Shown in pieces: positions 24,992-35,151 of a stretch of 64,000 nt of DNA. Origin of the DNA: Kumtagia sp963820075 (GTDB lineage: Bacteria; Pseudomonadota; Alphaproteobacteria; Rhizobiales; Rhizobiaceae); NCBI GenBank assembly GCA_963820075.1, contig CAWFYS010000013.1, positions 62,001 to 126,000 on the forward strand. Direction: 5' to 3'. Both the position numbers and the translations under genes were made by a program. The notes below the pieces were generated by a model. It was not told where the DNA came from. It made no database searches and saw nothing but the letters and a program-made list of their open reading frames with translations. Every line of letters starts with the position of its first letter. Within the stretch, counting starts at the first letter, position 1.

Positions 24992-25891
24992 TCAACCCGG
25001 AGCTCTGCGTGCAGGCAGACTAACAGGGCTGTAGTGGACAACAAGCTTGTATCCGGAAACATGCAATGAAATCGCTGAGAACAGACAACAACAGCCGGGC
25101 CGAGGCAAGGGAAGGACCTTTCGGTATTTGCCGAGGATCAAGAACAAACCGCTCGCCGGATGCGATCGACAGTTCGCGGACATGGCGCAATGGCGAGTGC
25201 GGGTGGAGGCGGGTCGGATAGGAGGTCCGACGAACAAAGGCGGCGACGAACAAAGGCGGCGAAGGTCCCTAATTTTAAACGCGTCTTGCCGTGCCGTCTC
25301 CAATTCGTTGAAACGCCGCATGAACACGCCGTGGATGCGCTTCACGGAGAGGGGTTCAAGATCGTCGGCCGTCAGCACGATGCCCGAAGGCCGGCCGAAA
25401 TAGCGGGTGGCCTCGGTCGTCGAGAAGCCCGCCAGAAGGGTCGCCTCGAAATAGGCCGCTATGTGGTCCGCCCGCTTGATCTGCTGCTTCAGCCTGTCCG
25501 CGCCGGGCGGCGGCAGCGAAAAGCGCAAGTGGATCGCTCTGTGAAGCCGTTCCTCGACGGCCTTGTAGTCGCCGCCCACGACCGACTTGAACGGCGAGAT
25601 CATGTCGCCGATCACATATTCCGGCGCGTCGTGCAGCAGTGCCGCCAGAAGCTGATCGTCGGTCGAGTCCGGTTGCCGCGTTCGAAAAATCGCCTCCACG
25701 AGCAGCGAATGCTGCGCCACCGAGAAGGCATGATCCCCGGCGGTCTGGCCGTTCCACCTCGCCACCCGCGCCAGCCCCTGAGCGATGTCGGATATCTCGA
25801 TGTCGAGGGGTGACGGGTCCAGCAGATCGAGCCGCCGGCCGGACAGCATGCGCTGCCAGACACGCGGCGGCGCCCCCGATCGGTCCGGCAT
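24992..25891 (-). CDS. HD-domain phosphohydrolase with an anomalous C-terminal extension
   Basis: A 299-aa product whose first 210 residues form an HD-superfamily metal phosphohydrolase (YfbR-like, possibly nucleotidase): QHSLLVEAIF, then LHDAPEYVIGDMISPFK and KRADHIAAYFEATLL. Relatives end near the FNELETARQ segment. After this the frame carries about 85 residues rich in Cys, Pro and Ser with no domain. A one-base shift would meet a TAA at 25275-25277 right after that segment, so the tail may be an artefact of an indel. The start ATG 25891 overlaps the ygfZ stop. Confidence 0.75.
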   Translation of the reverse strand: MPDRSGAPPRVWQRMLSGRRLDLLDPSPLDIEISDIAQGLARVARWNGQTAGDHAFSVAQHSLLVEAIFRTRQPDSTDDQLLAALLHDAPEYVIGDMISPFKSVVGGDYKAVEERLHRAIHLRFSLPPPGADRLKQQIKRADHIAAYFEATLLAGFSTTEATRYFGRPSGIVLTADDLEPLSVKRIHGVFMRRFNELETARQDAFKIRDLRRLCSSPPLFVGPPIRPASTRTRHCAMSANCRSHPASGLFLILGKYRKVLPLPRPGCCCLFSAISLHVSGYKLVVHYSPVSLPARRAPG

Positions 25892-26763
25892 CAGGCCTCC
25901 TCCGCCGGCGGATCCCGCGGGAAGGTGAAACGCGCCCAGGCGGGAATGGCAAGCGCCAGCGTGGCATTGCCCGCCATCATCGGCAGGCCGCTGTCCATGG
26001 CCGCCTTGACCTTGTCGATGCGAGCGATTGCGATCGCCTTGGTTCCGGCGCTCGATCCAAGCGTGCCGATCGTCCGCCCTCCGGCCAGGATGTCGGTTCC
26101 GGGCGGGGGCAGGGCGCCCTCGGCTGTCGCAATCAGCACGCGGCGGCGCGCGGTTCCCCTGTGCTGCATGCGCGAGACCACTTCCTGTCCGACATAGCAG
26201 CCCTTCCTGAGGCCCACACCGCCGGTCTGGTCGAGCAGCACGTCATGTGGAAAAGCCTCGCCGAGCGCATAGTCGCCGCCGCTTTCCGCGATGCCGTTGG
26301 CGATGCGGAAGGCATGCCAGGCGGCGGGTTCTCCGTCCGTCGCTTGAGCCGGCGGGTAGTCGCGCCAAACCTCGGCGGGCTCGGCAAACCGCAGGTCGCG
26401 CAGCCGGCCCGCATCGGTCGGGTCGGAATCCGAAGCGCCTGAACCGGCTTGCCATACAATGCGCACAGGCTTCTGATCCCGCACGGTGATTTCGGCTTTT
26501 GCGCGCAAGCGGTAGAGCGTCAGCCGGCGCGCCAGCTCATTGGCGATGTCGGCGCGGCATTCGAGCAGGAAATTCTCGTTTCCGGCGCGCGAGATCAGGA
26601 AATCGAACAGGATTTTACCCTGCGGCGTCAGCAGGGCTCCCGGTTTCGCCGCGCCCGGCGCCAGCACGGCTAGATCGGTGGTGATGACGTTCTGCAGCAG
26701 ATGCTCCGCATCCTGTCCGGAAACGGACACGAGAGCGCGGTCGGTGAGATAGGCGGTCGGCAT
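25891..26763 (-). CDS. ygfZ: YgfZ/GcvT-domain folate-binding protein
   Basis: A 290-aa protein of the YgfZ/IBA57 family, which uses tetrahydrofolate to help assemble or repair iron-sulfur enzymes. The diagnostic motif GLRKGCYVGQEVVSRMQHRG, with its Cys, is seen near residue 195. The N terminus (LVSVSGQDAEHLLQNVITTDL) is also typical. ATG 26763 is chosen over an upstream in-frame TTG. It overlaps the HD gene downstream and is divergent from pyrC. Confidence 0.9.
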   Translation of the reverse strand: MPTAYLTDRALVSVSGQDAEHLLQNVITTDLAVLAPGAAKPGALLTPQGKILFDFLISRAGNENFLLECRADIANELARRLTLYRLRAKAEITVRDQKPVRIVWQAGSGASDSDPTDAGRLRDLRFAEPAEVWRDYPPAQATDGEPAAWHAFRIANGIAESGGDYALGEAFPHDVLLDQTGGVGLRKGCYVGQEVVSRMQHRGTARRRVLIATAEGALPPPGTDILAGGRTIGTLGSSAGTKAIAIARIDKVKAAMDSGLPMMAGNATLALAIPAWARFTFPRDPPAEEA

Positions 26764-26839
26764 GGAACGGCTCGATGCTTGCAATCGGCGGAGCCATTAC
26801 GTAAGCCCGAGCGGACGGGCGGGCAAGGTGGCACACGAC

Positions 26840-28177
26840 ATGGCGCAGACCCACGACCTGATCCTGGCGGGCGGCACGGTGGTCAATCATGACGGTGCCG
26901 GCCGGCGTGATATCGGCGTCATCGCCGGGCGCGTTGCGGCGATCGGCGACCTGGCGCGTGGCTCCGCCGGCGAAATCGTCGACTGCACCGGCCTGCACAT
27001 ACTGCCGGGGGTGGTCGACAGCCAGGTGCATTTCCGCGAGCCGGGGCTGGAGCACAAGGAAGATCTGGAGACGGGCTCGCGCGCGGCGGTGCTGGGCGGT
27101 GTCACCGCCGTATTCGAGATGCCCAACACCAATCCGCTGACGACGAGCGAAGCCGCACTTGCCGACAAGGTGGCGCGCGGGCGCGACCGGATGCATTGCG
27201 ACTTCGCTTTCTGGGTGGGCGGAACGCGCGACAACGCCATTTATGTCGGCGAGTTGGAGCGGCTGCCGGGCGCTGCCGGCATCAAGGTGTTCATGGGCTC
27301 GTCCACCGGCGACCTCCTGGTCGAGGACGACGACGGCGTCTACGCGATCCTGAAGAATACGCGCCGGCGCGCTGCCTTTCATTCCGAGGACGAATTCCGG
27401 CTGCGCGAGCGGGCCCCCTTGAAGGTCGCGGGCGAACCCGCCTCGCATCCGGTCTGGCGCGACGAAATCGCCGCGCTGCGCTGCACCGAGCGGCTGGTCG
27501 GCGTGGCGCGCCGGGCGCGCGCCCGCATCCATGTGCTCCATGTTTCGACGGCGGAGGAAATCGCCTTTCTGCGCGGCCACAAGGACGTCGCCACCTGCGA
27601 GGCGACGCCCCACCACCTCACGCTTGCGGCCGACGACTATGCGCGCCTCGGCACGCTGATCCAGATGAACCCGCCCGTGCGCGAGAGCCGTCACCGCGAC
27701 GGTGTGTGGCTGGGCATTGCGGACGGCGTGGTCGACATTCTCGGTTCCGATCACGCGCCCCATACTCTGGAAGAAAAGGCGAAACCCTATCCGGCTTCCC
27801 CTTCGGGCATGACCGGCGTGCAGACCCTGGTGCCGATCATGCTCGATCACGTCAATGCCGGCCGGCTTTCGCTCGAGCGTTTCGTGGATCTCACCAGCCA
27901 CGGTCCGAACCGGTTGTTCGGCATGGCGGGCAAGGGCCGCATTGCCGCGGGCTACGACGCCGACTTCACTATTGTCGACCTGAAGCGCTCGCAGACCATC
28001 ACCAACGCGCAGGCAGGGTCGAGAGCGGGCTGGACGCCCTATGACGGCAAGCGCGTGACGGGCTGGCCCGTCGGAACCTTCGTGCGCGGCATGCGGGTGA
28101 TGTGGGAAGGCGAGATCGTGACTCCGGGCAGGGGACGGCCGGTGCGCTTCGCGGAATCGCTGGCGCCCACTGAATGA
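26840..28177 (+). CDS. pyrC: Dihydroorotase
   Basis: A 445-aa amidohydrolase that cyclises carbamoyl-aspartate to dihydroorotate in pyrimidine synthesis. The metal-binding motif is DSQVHFREPGLEHKED, with later histidines in HVLHVST and CEATPHHLTL and the catalytic Asp in LGSDHAPHTLEEK. The FHSEDE segment is also family-like. The length and motifs fit class I dihydroorotases. An allantoinase or other hydantoinase is less likely. The start ATG 26840 is chosen because the conserved N terminus (THDLILAGGTVVNHDGAG) begins there. Confidence 0.88.
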   Translation: MAQTHDLILAGGTVVNHDGAGRRDIGVIAGRVAAIGDLARGSAGEIVDCTGLHILPGVVDSQVHFREPGLEHKEDLETGSRAAVLGGVTAVFEMPNTNPLTTSEAALADKVARGRDRMHCDFAFWVGGTRDNAIYVGELERLPGAAGIKVFMGSSTGDLLVEDDDGVYAILKNTRRRAAFHSEDEFRLRERAPLKVAGEPASHPVWRDEIAALRCTERLVGVARRARARIHVLHVSTAEEIAFLRGHKDVATCEATPHHLTLAADDYARLGTLIQMNPPVRESRHRDGVWLGIADGVVDILGSDHAPHTLEEKAKPYPASPSGMTGVQTLVPIMLDHVNAGRLSLERFVDLTSHGPNRLFGMAGKGRIAAGYDADFTIVDLKRSQTITNAQAGSRAGWTPYDGKRVTGWPVGTFVRGMRVMWEGEIVTPGRGRPVRFAESLAPTE

Positions 28178-28228
28178 ACCGGACAGCCGGCCGGCACGGG
28201 CGAAAATGCCGTGCCGGAGGTGCTGCTG

Positions 28229-29026
28229 CTATTCGCCCGCGACAAAAAACGCCAGGCGGCCTTCTGGCGTGATGCCGACGCGATAGAAGATGTAGGAGCC
28301 GTATGTCTTCATCTCCTCGTAATCGCCCGCGGTGACGATCTTGAACAGTTCCACACGCTGCGGTCCGGTAAGTTTGTCGATGGGAACGGCGAAGAAATAA
28401 GGCCAGACATAGAGCTCCTCGGGCGTTCCGGCGTCGAGATGGACATAGCCCGCCGACAGAACTTCCTCGAGGATCGCGAGGATTTCCTGGCCGTCCTCGT
28501 CGCCCGCCAGGCCCTTGAGATATTCGATCGGATCGCCGTCGATGCCGACCATCGAAAGCTGCGTCATGTCCTCGCCCGTCCCGAGCAGCGGCCGCAGCTT
28601 TTCGATCTCGCCGCTCCTGGCGGCTTCAATCAGAAGCACGCGCATGCGCTGCACTTCAGGCGGCAACTTGCTGAAATCGTAGAGAATTTCCGGCAGCGGC
28701 TCGTTCGGTTCGCGCGGCTCCGCCGCTTGCTGACCGTCGGGTTCGGCGGGCGCGGGCTCGGCGGGCCCGGTCTCGATCGGCTCGTCTTCTTCGTCGGGAG
28801 ACATCAGATCCGGCAGCGGCACCGATTTCTCCGTGCCCTCCGTACCCGGTGCGGAGGGCGCCGGAAGTTCCTCCCGCTTGATTTCGCTGAGCGCGAACGC
28901 TGGCCGCGCCGCAAGGGAAGCCGCCAATCCCATGGCGAAACCGAATACTACCAGGCGCAAAGCCCGGGCAACCATCACTCCTGCCCCGGAACGCTCCTTC
29001 GCAGGCGCCTTACCGATCATCCGCAA
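28229..29026 (-). CDS. Conserved rhizobial secreted protein of unknown function
   Basis: A 265-aa protein with an N-terminal signal sequence (LRLVVFGFAMGLAASLAARP, likely cleaved after AFA). A Pro/Glu/Ala-rich linker covers about residues 50-110. The remaining C-terminal globular part has segments YDFSKLPPEVQRMRVLL and WPYFFAVPIDKLTGPQRVEL. No catalytic motif is recognised. It is probably periplasmic. It is convergent with pyrC, 51 bp away. Confidence 0.75.
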   Translation of the reverse strand: MRMIGKAPAKERSGAGVMVARALRLVVFGFAMGLAASLAARPAFALSEIKREELPAPSAPGTEGTEKSVPLPDLMSPDEEDEPIETGPAEPAPAEPDGQQAAEPREPNEPLPEILYDFSKLPPEVQRMRVLLIEAARSGEIEKLRPLLGTGEDMTQLSMVGIDGDPIEYLKGLAGDEDGQEILAILEEVLSAGYVHLDAGTPEELYVWPYFFAVPIDKLTGPQRVELFKIVTAGDYEEMKTYGSYIFYRVGITPEGRLAFFVAGE

Positions 29027-29101
29027 TGTCTCCGCAAACGCGGCGCGGCGCCGCGATTTCCGGCTTGCCTATTAACATGGATCTCCGCCCTGCGAAGCGA
29101 C

Positions 29102-29365
29102 TCAATGCCGCCATTGGGAGGGGGCGAACTCTCCCGCGATCAATTTTTCGCGCATGCGGTCGATAAGAGACAGGGCGACGTGCTCGCCGCCGCAACGGAA
29201 GATCTCGCCAAGGGCAGTGGAAAGCGCGGCCTCCGCGATGATGTCGGCCTCGATGCCGGCGGAGAGTCCCTCAGCCCAGGCCTCCGTGTGGCATTCAACG
29301 GCGGTCAGGCGCTTTTCCTCGCGGACCAGCGCGTCGATATCATTCGTGTTCTGCTCGATACTCAC
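29102..29365 (-). CDS. Small hypothetical protein
   Basis: An 87-aa soluble, acidic, helical protein beginning MSIEQNTNDIDALVREEKRL. GTG 29365 is chosen as start because AAGGAT lies about 6 bases upstream; the frame is open further but without a site. Family not recognised. There is one Cys near residue 25 and another near 57. It lies between the secreted protein gene and a 250 bp gap. Confidence 0.6.
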   Translation of the reverse strand: MSIEQNTNDIDALVREEKRLTAVECHTEAWAEGLSAGIEADIIAEAALSTALGEIFRCGGEHVALSLIDRMREKLIAGEFAPSQWRH

Positions 29366-29662
29366 ATCCGTATCCTTCGAAACAGGCCTCGAAACGCGAC
29401 CGCTGGCGACCAGCACGATTCAGTTTCTAATGTCCCGTCAAGGCGTTCTATCCAGAACACTGCGATTATGGCTGCTTATCGGGGCGTATACCAGTTGCCC
29501 CTTGGTCCTAGCCCGGACCCTATTAGCCATCAGTCTACCGCATATGGGGGTGGCCGAACACAGACGGTTAAAGTTTAAGTTAACATGCTGTGTGGCCGTT
29601 AACCGTTAGTTTGGAGGTGTGGCACCGCCGCCACAATTCGCGCCTGCGGGAAGCCGGCGATC

Positions 29663-30037
29663 TTAATTGCCATAGCGGGTCGATATCTCCCGCGTCAGCG
29701 TCTCGCCTTCCTTCATGTAGCGGCTGATCGCTTCCGTCGCCGAGGCGGTACAGGAGGTGTAGATTCCCCCGAACGACCGATAGCCTCTGTTGTAGCTTGC
29801 GACAAAGCGGGCGCGCCGCTCGGTGCCGGGATTTTCCGTGGCAAGCAGTTTCTCCATTTCCGCGCGCCATTTGTCGCCCTTCTCGCCGCACAGATTGCGC
29901 AGGAAGTGCAGCGAGCCGAGGATTTCGGAAAGGCGAAGCAGGCCGCCCTCGAACGGACCGTCGGCGGCGCGCGCCTGATGCGCCACCGTGGTGGAAACAA
30001 GGACCGAGAATGCGAAGGCCGTGAGAATTCGTGGCAT
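29663..30037 (-). CDS. TIGR02301-family secreted protein
   Basis: A 124-aa exported protein with a signal peptide (PRILTAFAFSVLVSTTVA, cleavage near ARAADG). The mature part LRLSEILGSLHFLRNLCG ... YNRGYRSFGGIYTSCTASA is the pattern of the rhizobial family annotated as TIGR02301, of unknown function, with two conserved cysteines likely to form a disulfide. ATG 30037 gives the cleaner signal peptide; ATG 30058 is in frame. It lies downstream of the NUDIX gene on the same strand. Confidence 0.8.
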   Translation of the reverse strand: MPRILTAFAFSVLVSTTVAHQARAADGPFEGGLLRLSEILGSLHFLRNLCGEKGDKWRAEMEKLLATENPGTERRARFVASYNRGYRSFGGIYTSCTASATEAISRYMKEGETLTREISTRYGN

Positions 30038-30101
30038 GGCCCCGTTGTCGCCGACCATCTGGGCGAGGACAAGGCGACGGTGTCAGCTTTCTCTTGCAAT
30101 T

Positions 30102-30509
30102 TCAGGTGATTGCCAGCAGTTCCCCGGCGATCTCCCCGACCGATCCGGTGAGGGGAAGCGCCCGCAATTCTTCCAGCGTGAAGAACGCTGCCTCCTCGGC
30201 GTCACTGGCGCTGACCGGCTCTCCGCCAATGTGCGGCGCTGAAAATACATGCAACAAATAGCGGACCGCGGCCTCTTCCGTCGCCCCGATCAATAGCTCG
30301 GCAATTTGGGTGAGCGGTCCCGCATTGAGGCCCGTCTCCTCGAAAAGCTCGCGGCGCGCCGCTTGCTCCAGCGTCTCCCCAGGCTCCACGCGCCCGCCCG
30401 GAAAGGCGTACAGCCCGCGCGACGGCGCAAAACGGCGCTTGACCAGCAATAAGCGGTCATCGCGCTTGAGCGCGACGGACACGGCGGGGATCGTGGCGGT
30501 TTCCGTCAT
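30102..30509 (-). CDS. NUDIX hydrolase
   Basis: A 135-aa pyrophosphohydrolase of the NUDIX fold. The Nudix box is seen in order: G-G-R-V-E-P-G-E-T-L-E-Q-A-A-R-R-E-L-F-E then ETG, matching Gx5Ex7REUxEExGU. The N terminus (VSVALKRDDRLLLVKRR) is typical of ADP-ribose pyrophosphatase or MutT-like members. Substrate cannot be decided from sequence. It precedes the TIGR02301 gene by 64 bp on the same strand. Confidence 0.9.
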   Translation of the reverse strand: MTETATIPAVSVALKRDDRLLLVKRRFAPSRGLYAFPGGRVEPGETLEQAARRELFEETGLNAGPLTQIAELLIGATEEAAVRYLLHVFSAPHIGGEPVSASDAEEAAFFTLEELRALPLTGSVGEIAGELLAIT

Positions 30510-30710
30510 GAGTTAACCTTTTCGCGAGGCCGTCCTCCGCGATCATGGCGGGTTGCGCCGGGCGCTGCGCCTCTCCACACTATTAGCGCATCGCCCACGA
30601 GATCGGGACCGGTCTTTGAGACAGGCGAACGGCGAATCGACCGGCTTGCGCGCGCATTTCATCTTCCAGCGCCGCATGGCGGCTTGGCCAAACCGAAAAG
30701 GGAACGCGGC

Positions 30711-31472
30711 ATGTGCGGGCGATTTACCCTGATGGCATCCTGGGAGGAGGTCGTGGCCTATATGTCGCTGCTCGACGTCGAACCTTTCCCGCCGCGTTAC
30801 AATATCGCGCCGACCCAGCCGATTCTCATGGTGATCGCCGGAGCACCGCACCGGGCCGGCTCGAACCTGCCCGAGCGGTCGGCCATGCTGGTGCGCTGGG
30901 GCCTCATTCCGGGCTGGGCCAAGGATCCCGGGAGCCTGCCCCTGTTGTTCAATGCCCGCTCCGAGACGGCGGGCGAGCGGGCCGCCTTCAGAGCGGCGAT
31001 GCGGCACCGCCGTACACTGGTCCCGGCGAGCGGCTTCTATGAATGGAAGACGGTCGGCAGATCACGCAAGCCGTATTTCCTGCGGCCCCGCGGCGGCGGC
31101 CTCGTCGCATTTGCCGGGCTGATGGAGACCTATGCCGATCCGAACGGTTCCGAAATCGATACGGGCGCAATCCTGACAACCGAGGCCAGCCCGGATATTG
31201 CCGACATCCATCACAGGATGCCGGTTGTCGTTCGTCCCGAGGATTTTTCACGCTGGCTCGATTGCCGGCGGCTGGAGCCGCGCGAGGTTGCCGACATATT
31301 GCGGCCGCCCGAGCCGGGGCTGTTCGAGGCCATTCCCGTCTCCGGCCTCGTCAACAACGTCGCCAATGTCGGGCCGGAAATTCAAGAACCTGTTCCTGCC
31401 GAGAGCCCCGCGCCCGACAAGCAGCGGCTCAAGACGATGCCGCCGGACAACGGCCAGCTCGATTTGCTGTGA
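30711..31472 (+). CDS. SRAP-domain protein (HMCES/YedK family)
   Basis: A 253-aa protein that crosslinks to abasic sites in single-stranded DNA through its Cys2. The start ATG 30711 is set by the invariant MCGRFTL, where Cys2 is exposed after Met removal. Further family motifs are PRYNIAPTQ, FNARSET, RRTLVPASGFYEW and IHHRMPVV, covering the catalytic Asn, Glu and His. The C-terminal tail of about 30 residues is Pro-rich and variable. GGGAA lies upstream as ribosome site. A hairpin terminator follows. Confidence 0.93.
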   Translation: MCGRFTLMASWEEVVAYMSLLDVEPFPPRYNIAPTQPILMVIAGAPHRAGSNLPERSAMLVRWGLIPGWAKDPGSLPLLFNARSETAGERAAFRAAMRHRRTLVPASGFYEWKTVGRSRKPYFLRPRGGGLVAFAGLMETYADPNGSEIDTGAILTTEASPDIADIHHRMPVVVRPEDFSRWLDCRRLEPREVADILRPPEPGLFEAIPVSGLVNNVANVGPEIQEPVPAESPAPDKQRLKTMPPDNGQLDLL

Positions 31473-31491
31473 GCAGGCCGTAAAATTCCTT

Positions 31492-31533
31492 GGCTCCGGG
31501 CGTTGTCGCCAGGAGCCGCTCGGGTCTTTTTTT
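31492..31533 (+). terminator. Rho-independent terminator after the SRAP gene
   Basis: GGCTCC at 31492-31497 pairs with GGAGCC at 31512-31517, and a run of seven or more T ends the structure at 31533. It lies 20 bp after the stop codon. Confidence 0.7.
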
Positions 31534-31556
31534 GCGGGAGGCGCGATCCCGAACGG

Positions 31557-31604
31557 GCATGCATCGGCGCGAAAATCGGGATCGATTTTCGCAAGGCTCG
31601 ATGC
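31557..31604. repeat. Short rhizobial palindrome
   Basis: GCATCGGCGCGAAAATCGG is followed by GATCGATTTTCGCAAGGCTC and GATGC, giving a hairpin with CGAAAATC/GATTTTCG arms. It is related to the longer repeats at 19541 and 24563. Confidence 0.55.
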
Positions 31605-31717
31605 ACGGGTTCAAAGTTTCTGAGCGTCTTTACGAGCGTCCCTGTGGACGCCGGGCGCTCTATTGCCGCACATTCAGGATCAGTCCTTGCCTCACCCCTG
31701 CGGGGCAAGGCAGGCTT

Positions 31718-31867
31718 TCAGGCCTTTGCCACGACGGTCTTCGGCTTCCGCTTCTTGATGGCGGCAACGGCCGCCGCGATGGCCGCGGGTCCGATCGCTC
31801 GGTACTGCTGCACCAGGTTGGGATATTGAGCGCGGGCCCGTTCGGCTTCGCTCTTCAGGATAGACAT
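31718..31867 (-). CDS. Small Ala/Lys-rich protein
   Basis: A 49-aa protein beginning MSILKSEAERARAQYPNLVQ and ending in a basic tail (AAVAAIKKRKPKTVVAKA). ATG 31867 is preceded by AAGGAAG at good spacing, which supports translation. Family unknown. The tail resembles histone-like or nucleic-acid-binding tails, so DNA or RNA contact is possible but unproven. Confidence 0.55.
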   Translation of the reverse strand: MSILKSEAERARAQYPNLVQQYRAIGPAAIAAAVAAIKKRKPKTVVAKA

Positions 31868-32349
31868 TTTACACTTCCTTTTAGTGGCTACTGGCGTCGC
31901 ACTTTGGTGTCGAATTCGGCGAAACCGTGGCTGACGCTCCTGCATACTCCGACAGTGCGAGCAATTATATTAAGTCATGATTAAGGAAAGCTTGCCGAAG
32001 GGGCCTTCCGTCACGACATCGGCGCGACATTTGCCAATGTTTCTTGCTCGCCAGACGAATTTAGTCGTGAAATGCAACGAAAAAGTGCCGCCGATACGCC
32101 CCGCCCGTAACTTTTAAACGACGTCTGTCGCATTTCGCGATCACCGGCTTGACGAATGCGCCGCCCCGGCGCGATAAGCGTCGTCATGGAAACGACTTTT
32201 GCCATTTGCGGCATTTGCATTATCGGCTAGCGCTTCACGCTGGTCCGGTCGTTTCGCTCATTCTCCCTCGATACGAAACCGTCCCGGCCAGCAGGCTGGA
32301 GTTTGTCGCCGGTTCGGCGGAAGCTCCCTGAAACCAACCGGAACGGGAC
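31868..32349. other. Gene-free region upstream of cysS
   Basis: About 480 bp, moderately AT-rich near 31890-32120. It should hold the divergent promoters of the small basic protein and cysS. One tiny frame at 32186-32230 encodes METTFAICGICIIG and is discussed as a possible leader peptide. No other coding or RNA feature was recognised. Confidence 0.4.
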
Positions 32350-33848
<1,499 letters not shown>

Positions 33849-33894
33849 GGGTCGTGTGTCAGGCCTCGTCGGTGTCGGCCAAGGGTGGTGCTCT

Positions 33895-34166
33895 ACGTTG
33901 CCCCTCTCTGTCCTGCCGGACATCTCCCCCACAAGGGGGGAGAATGGCCGGCCGCCTGTCATGGCGCACGTTCTGCGACGTCCACGATGCCTCCGAACGA
34001 TCTCCACCATTTTCGCGATCTGTATGCGCCTCACAAGGGGGGAGATTGCGACTGCGACCTGCCATGGTGCGCGTGCTGCAACGCCGACAATTCGCGAAAT
34101 CAAGGATGACGGCCAATCTCCCCCACATGTGGGGGAGATGTCCGGCAGGACAGAGAGGGGCAACGT
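33895..34166. repeat. 272 bp MITE-like element with 39 bp perfect terminal inverted repeats
   Basis: The left arm (33895-33933) starts ACGTTGCCCCTCTCTGTCC and is repeated inverted at 34128-34166. The arms continue imperfectly into internal CCCACAAGGGGGG / CCCACATGTGGGGG hairpins. The element fills the 413 bp gap between cysS and the VOC gene and encodes no recognisable protein. A transposase is not present. Confidence 0.75.
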
Positions 34167-34261
34167 CGAACGCCGGCCCCTCCTTTCATGTCCCGCAACC
34201 ATTGAATCCAGTCCGCACCGCTATGCCTCATGTTCCAATCGCGCAAAGGGAGAATTGATTC

Positions 34262-34654
34262 ATGATCGACCACATGGGCATCCTCGTTTCCGACTTCGAA
34301 GCCTCGAAGGCGTTCTACGACAAGGCGATGGCCCCGCTCGGCGCCTCGCTGATCATGGTCGTGCCTACGGAATTCACCGGCGGGGTGAAAATCGGCGGCT
34401 ATGGCCGCGACCGGCCGACTTTCTGGATCCGCGAGGGCAAGGGCCAGGATCACCAGCATGTCGCGTTCACGGCCCGCTCGCGCGCCGAGGTCGATGCCTT
34501 CCATCAGGAGGCGATCGCGGCTGGCGGCAGGGACAATGGCGGTCCGGGTCTGCGCCCGCATTATCACCCCAACTACTACGGCGCCTTCGTCTTCGATCCG
34601 GACGGCAACAATATCGAGGCCGTCTGCCACGATTTCGAGCCGGCGAAGAGGTGA
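34262..34654 (+). CDS. VOC-family (glyoxalase-like) protein
   Basis: A 130-aa single-module vicinal oxygen chelate protein. The N terminus MIDHMGILVSDFEASKAFYD, central HQHVAFTARSRAEVDAFH and C-terminal YGAFVFDPDGNNIEAVCH show the usual betaalphabetabetabeta repeat and metal His/Glu positions. Substrate is unknown. It is the first gene of a tight run with two GFA-fold proteins and an iminopeptidase, 6 bp before the next start. Confidence 0.88.
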   Translation: MIDHMGILVSDFEASKAFYDKAMAPLGASLIMVVPTEFTGGVKIGGYGRDRPTFWIREGKGQDHQHVAFTARSRAEVDAFHQEAIAAGGRDNGGPGLRPHYHPNYYGAFVFDPDGNNIEAVCHDFEPAKR

Positions 34655-34659
34655 ACGGG

Positions 34660-35151
34660 ATGAGCCTCGATAATCTCCCCTTGTACTCCGGCGGCTGCCA
34701 GTGCGGCGCGGTGCGTTTCCACGTCGAGGGCGCGCTCGGCGACGCCTCGATCTGCCATTGCCGCATGTGCCAGAAAGCGAGCGGCAATTTCTATTTGCCG
34801 CTGGTTTCGGTTCGCGGCGCGAAACTGACCTGGACAAGGGGGCAGCCGAAGAAGTTCCAGTCGTCGAATTTTGCTTTCCGCGGGTTCTGCGGCGGCTGCG
34901 GCACCCCGCTTTTCTACGAGGCGCCGGACGGTATCGCTTTGTCGATCGCCGCGTTCGACAAGCCGGAGGAGATCGCGCCGACGATTCAATGGGGCATCGA
35001 GGCGAAATTGCCTTATGTGGACGGTGTGGCGAACCTGCCGGGCAAGGGCACCGAGGAAGACCTCGATGCCGCCGGCTATATCCACGGAATCGTGTCCTAC
35101 CAGCACCCCGACCACGACACCGACCAATGGCCTCCGGAGGTACGACAATGA
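34660..35151 (+). CDS. GFA-family (CENP-V/GFA domain) protein, copy 1
   Basis: A 163-aa zinc protein of the family named after glutathione-dependent formaldehyde-activating enzyme. Zinc cysteines are seen in GGCQCGAVRF, ICHCRMCQK and FCGGCGTPLFYE. ATG 34660 is preceded by GAGGTG; a GTG at 34651 overlapping the VOC stop is the other option. The downstream gene is a paralog. Few members of this family are proven to act on formaldehyde, so a C1 role is only suggested by the methylotrophic background. Confidence 0.88.
   Translation: MSLDNLPLYSGGCQCGAVRFHVEGALGDASICHCRMCQKASGNFYLPLVSVRGAKLTWTRGQPKKFQSSNFAFRGFCGGCGTPLFYEAPDGIALSIAAFDKPEEIAPTIQWGIEAKLPYVDGVANLPGKGTEEDLDAAGYIHGIVSYQHPDHDTDQWPPEVRQ

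Noticed and set aside
26840..28177. Allantoinase or hydantoinase instead of dihydroorotase
   Set aside because: The motifs fit dihydroorotase better and no purine catabolism genes flank it; not fully excluded.
33895..34166. Insertion sequence with its own transposase
   Set aside because: The element is too short and encodes no transposase-like motif; it is at most non-autonomous.
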